Shown: positions 59,347-64,000 of the stretch, piece after piece
Layout of the letters: each line of letters opens with the position of its first letter
How positions within the stretch are numbered: the stretch's first letter is position 1
From: Dipteronia dyeriana
Lineage: Eukaryota; Streptophyta; Magnoliopsida; Sapindales; Sapindaceae
Direction: 5' to 3'
Length of the DNA: 64,000 nucleotides
Assembly (NCBI GenBank): GCA_032871835.1
Contig: CM065299.1
Coordinates: 83,581,652-83,645,651, forward strand
Notes under the pieces: model-generated
The model's input: the letters and a program-made list of their open reading frames with translations, nothing else
Told to the model about the DNA's origin: nothing
Databases searched by the model: none
Program-made: the position numbers and the translations under genes

Positions 59347-59351
59347 GAGGA

Positions 59352-60250
59352 TGTTCCATACCACCCTTACTGACTACGTCAAGGCTTGGTTCAGGAAGCT
59401 GCCTGCTGGTAATGTGGATTCTCTCACAAAAATGTCAACGGATTTATGCTCACAGTTCCAAAGGGTCAGACCACGTCCAAAGGATCCTATACACCTTCAG
59501 TATGTGGTCCAGGAGCGAGGTGAGGCACTCTGGTCCTACGCGGAATGCTTTTACAAGGAAGTCATCTGGATGAGAGTCTTTGTCGAGAAAGAGACCCTCG
59601 CCAACTTCTGAGAGAACCTATGAGAGGGTAAGTTTTCCGGATCCTTTGCTAAGCGATCTCAAGAGACATATCAAGTGGCCTATGACCATGCTCTAGAGCA
59701 AGTCAAAATTGACAAACAGCTCAAGGTCAAGATGGAGTATGACGATATGTGAACGGTGAAGCACCATAAAATGGAAGCTCACAGACCCGAGCCAACTCAG
59801 AAAATTCAAAACAAACCTTCAAATAGGTCGACATATCGCTCCCCCGCTTCTTAACCCAGGCAAGAAAGGTATCCAGCAAGGCGAATCCCTCCGCAAGTTT
59901 TGCCTCATCTTAGGACTGTAGCCCCCGTAACATGATATGAAAGAGGGTATGATTGGTACACCCTCTTAAATGCATCTCGTGAAACAATCTACCTCGCCAT
60001 TCGAGATAAGGGGATACTACAGAAGCCCACACCCATTAAAGCCCCAATCAATAGGAGGAACCAGTATAAATACTGCGACTTCCTTTAGGGCGTGGGACAC
60101 AAAACTTTAGAGTGCTATAACCTGCACAACCAGATCGAATCTTTCCGGATATGATGCAACATATCTAGGTGATACATACCATCTGCTGAGAGCCCACTCT
60201 GGCTGGCACTTCTAATAATTCCATAAAAAAACCATGTGAGGAAGATTCCT
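59352..60250 (+). pseudogene. Tat-like element 2 gag, second part
   Basis: The open stretch 59351-59611 contains LTDYVKAWFRKLPAGNVDSL, FQRVRPRPKDPIHLQYVVQ and VRVFVEKETLANF-type text, the standard gag core. It continues, after stops, with YQVAYDHALEQVKIDKQLKV and a zinc-knuckle-like block CDFL*GVGHKTLEC near 60078-60117. The + strand homolog of gag at 36206-36532. Confidence 0.85.
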
Positions 60251-60925
60251 CATGTAGATGAAGGTCAGGGTATCTTCAAGGTCGACTAGAGCCAGACTGG
60301 CCCCTCCTAGTCAGCAAAGATTATTTTCACCGATGCAAATGTCTAGAACACCGTACGACCTCATAACTATCCCATGGTGATCACGGTGCAGATTGCCAAG
60401 TGCGTGGTCTACCACGTGCTCGTCGACACAGGTAGTATCGTCGACATCCTTTTTAAAGATACCATGGAGAAGTGAAAATTGAAACAATGGAGCTACAATA
60501 GCTGCACAACCCCACTGTATGGATTGACTAGGGGCTCGATCATACAAGTGGGATCGAAGATCCTCCCACTGGAATCGTACCTCTCCAACAAAATGTTATG
60601 ATAGACTTCGTTGTGGTTGATACGTCGTCGGCTTACAACGCGATAATGGGAGGGTCATTCTTAACTTCCATGAAAAGAGTCTTGTACATCTACCATAACA
60701 TCCTAAATTTCCAGTAGAGGACAAGGTAGGGGAGGTGTGTGGTGACAAACAAGCAGCCAGGAAGGGCTATGCAGTTTCTGCCAATCCGACAGGTTTAGGG
60801 AAACAATTAGTACAAGTTGCAACAATTCAGGATGTGGAAACACCCGTAATGACCTTAGAAGACACAGAGACCGCCAATCATCCAGAAGATGACTCCCTAA
60901 TGCTGGAAGAGGAAGAATAGAGCAG
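60251..60925 (+). pseudogene. Tat-like element 2 protease
   Basis: Contains MVITVQIAKCVVYHVLVDTG then SIVDILFKDTMEK (DTGS, 60425 on), followed after a stop by QVGSKILPLESYL and a VVDTSSAYNAIMG-like block near 60615-60655. This is the aspartic protease of gypsy pol. Acidic linker 60735-60920 follows. Confidence 0.82.
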
Positions 60926-61901
60926 AGAATGGGCCAGTGGGCACCTTGTGGACAAGCTAAAAGAGATACCCATCAAGAGTGACGATCCCTCCAAGGTTTT
61001 CAAGGTCGGAGCTACCCTTGACCCGGGAGTGAATGAAGGTTTGATTGGGCTTCTTAGAGAATTTATCGACATCTTCGCTTGGAGTCATGACGAAATTACC
61101 AGGATCCCCATATCAATGGCTACTCAACGATTAGCAGTGGGTCCAACCTTCAAGCCCGTCAAGTAGATGCAATGTCACTTAACGCCAAAAGAAACACTGC
61201 AGTTCAGGAGGAAGTGGACAAGCTGATCAGAGCTAGCTTCATTAGAGAGATGTTTTACCCCGAATGGATCGCCAATGTAGTCATGGTCACAATGGCGAAT
61301 GGAAAGTGGTGTATGTGCATCGACTACACTGACCTTAACCATGCATGTCCAAAAGATAGCTTTCCTTAACCAAAGATCGATTAGTTGGTTGACTCCATAT
61401 CCAGGAACAAGCTCCTGAGCTTTATGGTCGCGTTCTCAGGGTACAATCAGATTAAGATGTACCCAGTAGACCAAGATAAAACCGGTTTCACTACCGGATA
61501 GGGTTTGTACTGCTATAAGGTGATGCCATTTAGAAGATCGACAGAGGTGTACATTCCAGTGGGTAGCTAACTAACTGTTCAAGTTCGAAATTGGAAGATC
61601 GACAGAGGTGTACATTGACGACATGATCTCAAAATCATAATCCATAGAAGGATATCAGGATGACCTTCACAAAACTATTATGATCCTAATGGAAAACTAG
61701 AAGTGATTGAACCCCTCCAAATGCACTTTTAGGGTAACTGCGAGGAAGTTTCTGGGCTTCATGGTTTATGAGAAAGGCATAGAGGCCAACCCTAGAAAGA
61801 TCAAAGCTATCTTGGACCTGGAATCCCCCACGCCACTTAAACAGATGTAAGTCTTGACCGGGCATGTAGCAGTGCTCAACAGGTTCATTTCTCGTTCCAC
61901 C
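60926..61901 (+). pseudogene. Tat-like element 2 reverse transcriptase, truncated
   Basis: Blocks: REFIDIFAWSHDEITRIPIS (60948-61166), then VQEEVDKLIRASFIREMFYP, CIDYTDLNHACPKDSFP (61172-61369), LYCYKVMP, EVYIDDMISKS (YIDD at 61611-61622) and [12 protein letters not shown] text on to LTGHVAVLNRFISRST at 61901. The sequence stops there and an LTR begins, so RNase H and integrase are missing. A 19-21-bp segment (AGATCGACAGAGGTGTACAT) occurs at 61534-61553 and 61595-61614; the first copy replaces the expected GLKNAGA codons. Confidence 0.85.
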
Positions 61902-63079
61902 TGTTAATAGCCAAATTTGGCTATGGACCAAGGGGAAATCTTCCACTCTTCTAGCCAGAGTCCAAGCCCGAAAATGCCCACCATGGAACCCCAGGTCCTG
62001 GGGGCTAGCTGTGGAGCCACCCCGTTGAAGGAAGGAAGGCCATCAAGCTCTTGAAACTACCAAGGTGGGCCCGACACAATCGGGTCGAGCTCTTTACACA
62101 GAAACAAGAATTTAGTAAAGCCTGACGCATGACAATCAAGACTCATTGAAGTCGAGATCACCTCGTAACCTCTCTAGAAGCTTGCCATCCTCTCCAAGCA
62201 TAGAGAGAGACTTATTGAGCACCAAGTTCGCACTACAGTATTACTCTATCTCACTGAGGGAAGATTCGGGCCTATCTGGACATGAAGAAGGAAGCTCACC
62301 AAAGCGTTGTTACCACCGAACAGTGTCCACAAGGCCATCTCAAGCTCTAAGGGACCTGGAAAGGTCAGATCAAGCTCCTAGTACCAACACCAGAACATGT
62401 GTACCTCTCTCTTTGTGGAAGCAAACATCATACTTGACGACCTCCATGAGGCATCACGCTAAGAAGGCATATAGGATCATATCTACACTCCAACAAATAA
62501 TAAATTACCGGGTACATGCAAGGAAAAAGATTGAGTCCAATGAGAAAACAAACTTATCGCCACTTAAGATATTCTCGAATCCATTATTAATCCAAAGTCA
62601 ATGACTTTTAAATAAAAGATCCCGCCTGATAAAGAGGGAAGAGATTTTGAGAATCATGGCGAGAGAGTCACAAATTTAACCTATTTGGACTGTGTATAAA
62701 TAGACCAAGCATGAACGAAGAAAAAGGGAGACAACAGATAAAACAAAGAACATACAAAGAGAAAATCTACTCCGACCTAAATTCTGTCATCAGAACACGG
62801 CTATCATTATTTTCTATTTCTCGACAGGCATGAAGCTGTCACCCCACTTTACCCTAGAAAGATTGAGAGTATTTGAGAGACTGTTGTACAATATACGTGA
62901 TTTATAATAAATCCATCATTATATTCCCACTCTTATTATGTTAACATTTGTTTTAGATATCCACTATTGTGTGAACAAACTTGGTATCAAAGGTATCAAC
63001 CCCCAACCATCACCTCCGCGGTAGAGGTATCGAGGGTGTTAGCAGGAAATTTTCACCCCGAGCAAATTTCTTGTTAACA
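61902..63079 (+). repeat. Tat-like LTR, + strand copy 2 (1,178 bp)
   Basis: TGTTAATAGCCAAATTTG to TTCTTGTTAACA; TATAAATA at 62695-62702. It starts directly after a broken RT and is followed by a PBS, so it is the 5' LTR of a new element running off the window. The ORF at 62146-62604 (SLSPSSPSIERDLLSTKF) recurs in other copies of this LTR and is not a gene. Confidence 0.9.
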
Positions 63080-63100
63080 CTTTCTAGCGTCGTCTGTAGG
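63080..63100 (+). other. primer binding site of Tat-like element 3
   Basis: CTTTCTAGCGTCGTCTGTAG directly after the LTR: a mutated version of the TGGCGCCGTCTGTGG site seen at 37686-37706. Confidence 0.7.
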
Positions 63101-63159
63101 AATAATCCACATCCAATTAATCAAATCAACAGTTACGTGTTTGTCATTTTACAAGAATT

Positions 63160-64000
63160 ATGAGGCTCCGCTCCTCTAAGGGACAACCCGATACTTCGGA
63201 ACAACCTTTGGTTGCATCAACACAAAAGGCCCGGAGGAAGGGAAGAAAATATGGGCACCGTAACCAAGTTCTGGTCCAGCCAACTGCTGTACGGGCTTCT
63301 GGCCCACCTATGATAAGCCAAGCCACACTCAACCAACAAGCAGTGGCCTTCGTGGAAAATGTTCATCTTCGTCTGCTTGCTAAGGGCATCGCGGTTTAAC
63401 CAGCAAATTCTAACACTCAGGAAGAACTGAGTAGGCTAGGAACCAGGCAACCCGCATTCGATCGGTTGGGGCCTTTTCTATTTGAGCCAGCACGTGATAG
63501 AGTCAGGATTCAACCTTCAATTCTGGATAGGCTAGGGTGTATGCCCAGTTCCTGGCAGACCATCACATTACCAGACCAAGCGAGTTAAATCTGTAGCGGA
63601 CGCCCTCCCCAAAGAGCAGCGAGTGGCACCTCCTCCGGTGGCTTCAAGGAGGGAAGCCCAGGCTAGAGAGGAAGGTCGCCAGTAAATCCCCCAGGCAGAT
63701 CCCGCTCGTAAGAAAGACCTGGTAGAGATCGCCTGTTCATCGGAGGGATCCGATAGTGAGAAATTCGAGGTCAACTTAAAGAAACTCGGGAACAAGCGTC
63801 TAAGAGATCAACTGGTAAAGCTACAGAAAGAGATCCAACATTAAAAAATAAGAAAGCACATGGAGGACAAGAAGGATCTTTTGAACGAGATGAATGCTCA
63901 TTTCACCAGAAGGATCTAGGAGGTGGAGCTTTTGTAGAAATTTAAAATACTGACAGATAAATTCTCTAAAACAGAAGACCCATTGTGCCACCTAGAGAGC
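63160..64000 (+). pseudogene. Tat-like element 3 gag, N-terminal part (runs off window)
   Basis: Reads MRLRSSKGQPDTSEQPLVAS, a basic segment KARRKGRKYGHRNQVL, then stops at 63397 and 63585. After that comes the block SSEGSDSEKFEVNLKKLGNK that corresponds to 56957 onward. The N-terminal 570 bp show what the 263-bp module replaced in element 2. It ends at DKFSKTEDPLCHLES at the window edge. Confidence 0.75.

Noticed and set aside
62146..62604. 152-aa + strand ORF
   Set aside because: Lies in the Tat-like LTR. The diverged counterpart at 55740-56212 does not keep the frame.

Overview
The window is plant nuclear DNA, almost certainly from a eudicot with a repeat-rich genome. It holds only two recognisable host genes, both intronless CC-type glutaredoxins (plant-specific class). 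Almost everything else is LTR retrotransposons of the copia and gypsy superfamilies in several nested layers, plus solo LTRs, small TIR elements, possible SINEs and tandem repeats. There is no rRNA, intact tRNA, CRISPR or bacterial-type operon.

Region by region. (1) 1-10050: a degraded copia element (+ strand), split in its reverse transcriptase/RNase H region by a gypsy element at 1132-7818 with two 749-bp LTRs and a perfect CTAGA target duplication. The gypsy polyprotein runs into its 3' LTR, as in centromeric-retrotransposon (CRM-type) elements. (2) 10050-20950: a gene island with glutaredoxins at 12958-13260 and 15199-15510 (both - strand, each with an upstream TATAAATA), two TIR-type elements, a 1.15-kb element flanked by GTCATGGTT repeats with a foldback MITE inside it, and two possible SINEs. 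(3) 20951-40113: one copia insertion (- strand) bracketed by CTTAT. Its middle is replaced by an unclassified repeat (22530-24517), a large-LTR copia element (24518-34156) and the 5' half of a Tat/Retand-like gypsy element (34157-38850). (4) 40114-46449: AT-rich spacer with a 46-bp tandem repeat, then a smaller copia element (- strand). (5) 46450-54329: a 263-bp module of unknown nature, a decayed ORF, a 145-155-bp tandem array, and a Tat-like LTR (- strand) broken by a solo copia LTR. (6) 54330-64000: Tat-like sequence on the + strand: a 97-bp tandem array, an LTR, a second copy of the 263-bp module, gag broken by a 2,075-bp solo LTR with a GAGGA duplication, protease, reverse transcriptase, then another LTR, primer binding site and gag running off the window.

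No autonomous element is intact. All pol genes carry stops, frameshifts or lost catalytic residues. The biology lies in the order of insertions (copia first, then gypsy or copia inside it, then solo-LTR formation), the tandem repeats tied to Tat-like elements, the 263-bp module seen at two unrelated junctions, and the paired glutaredoxins with different active sites and C-terminal tails. Lineage names are inferred from remembered family features; no searches were run.
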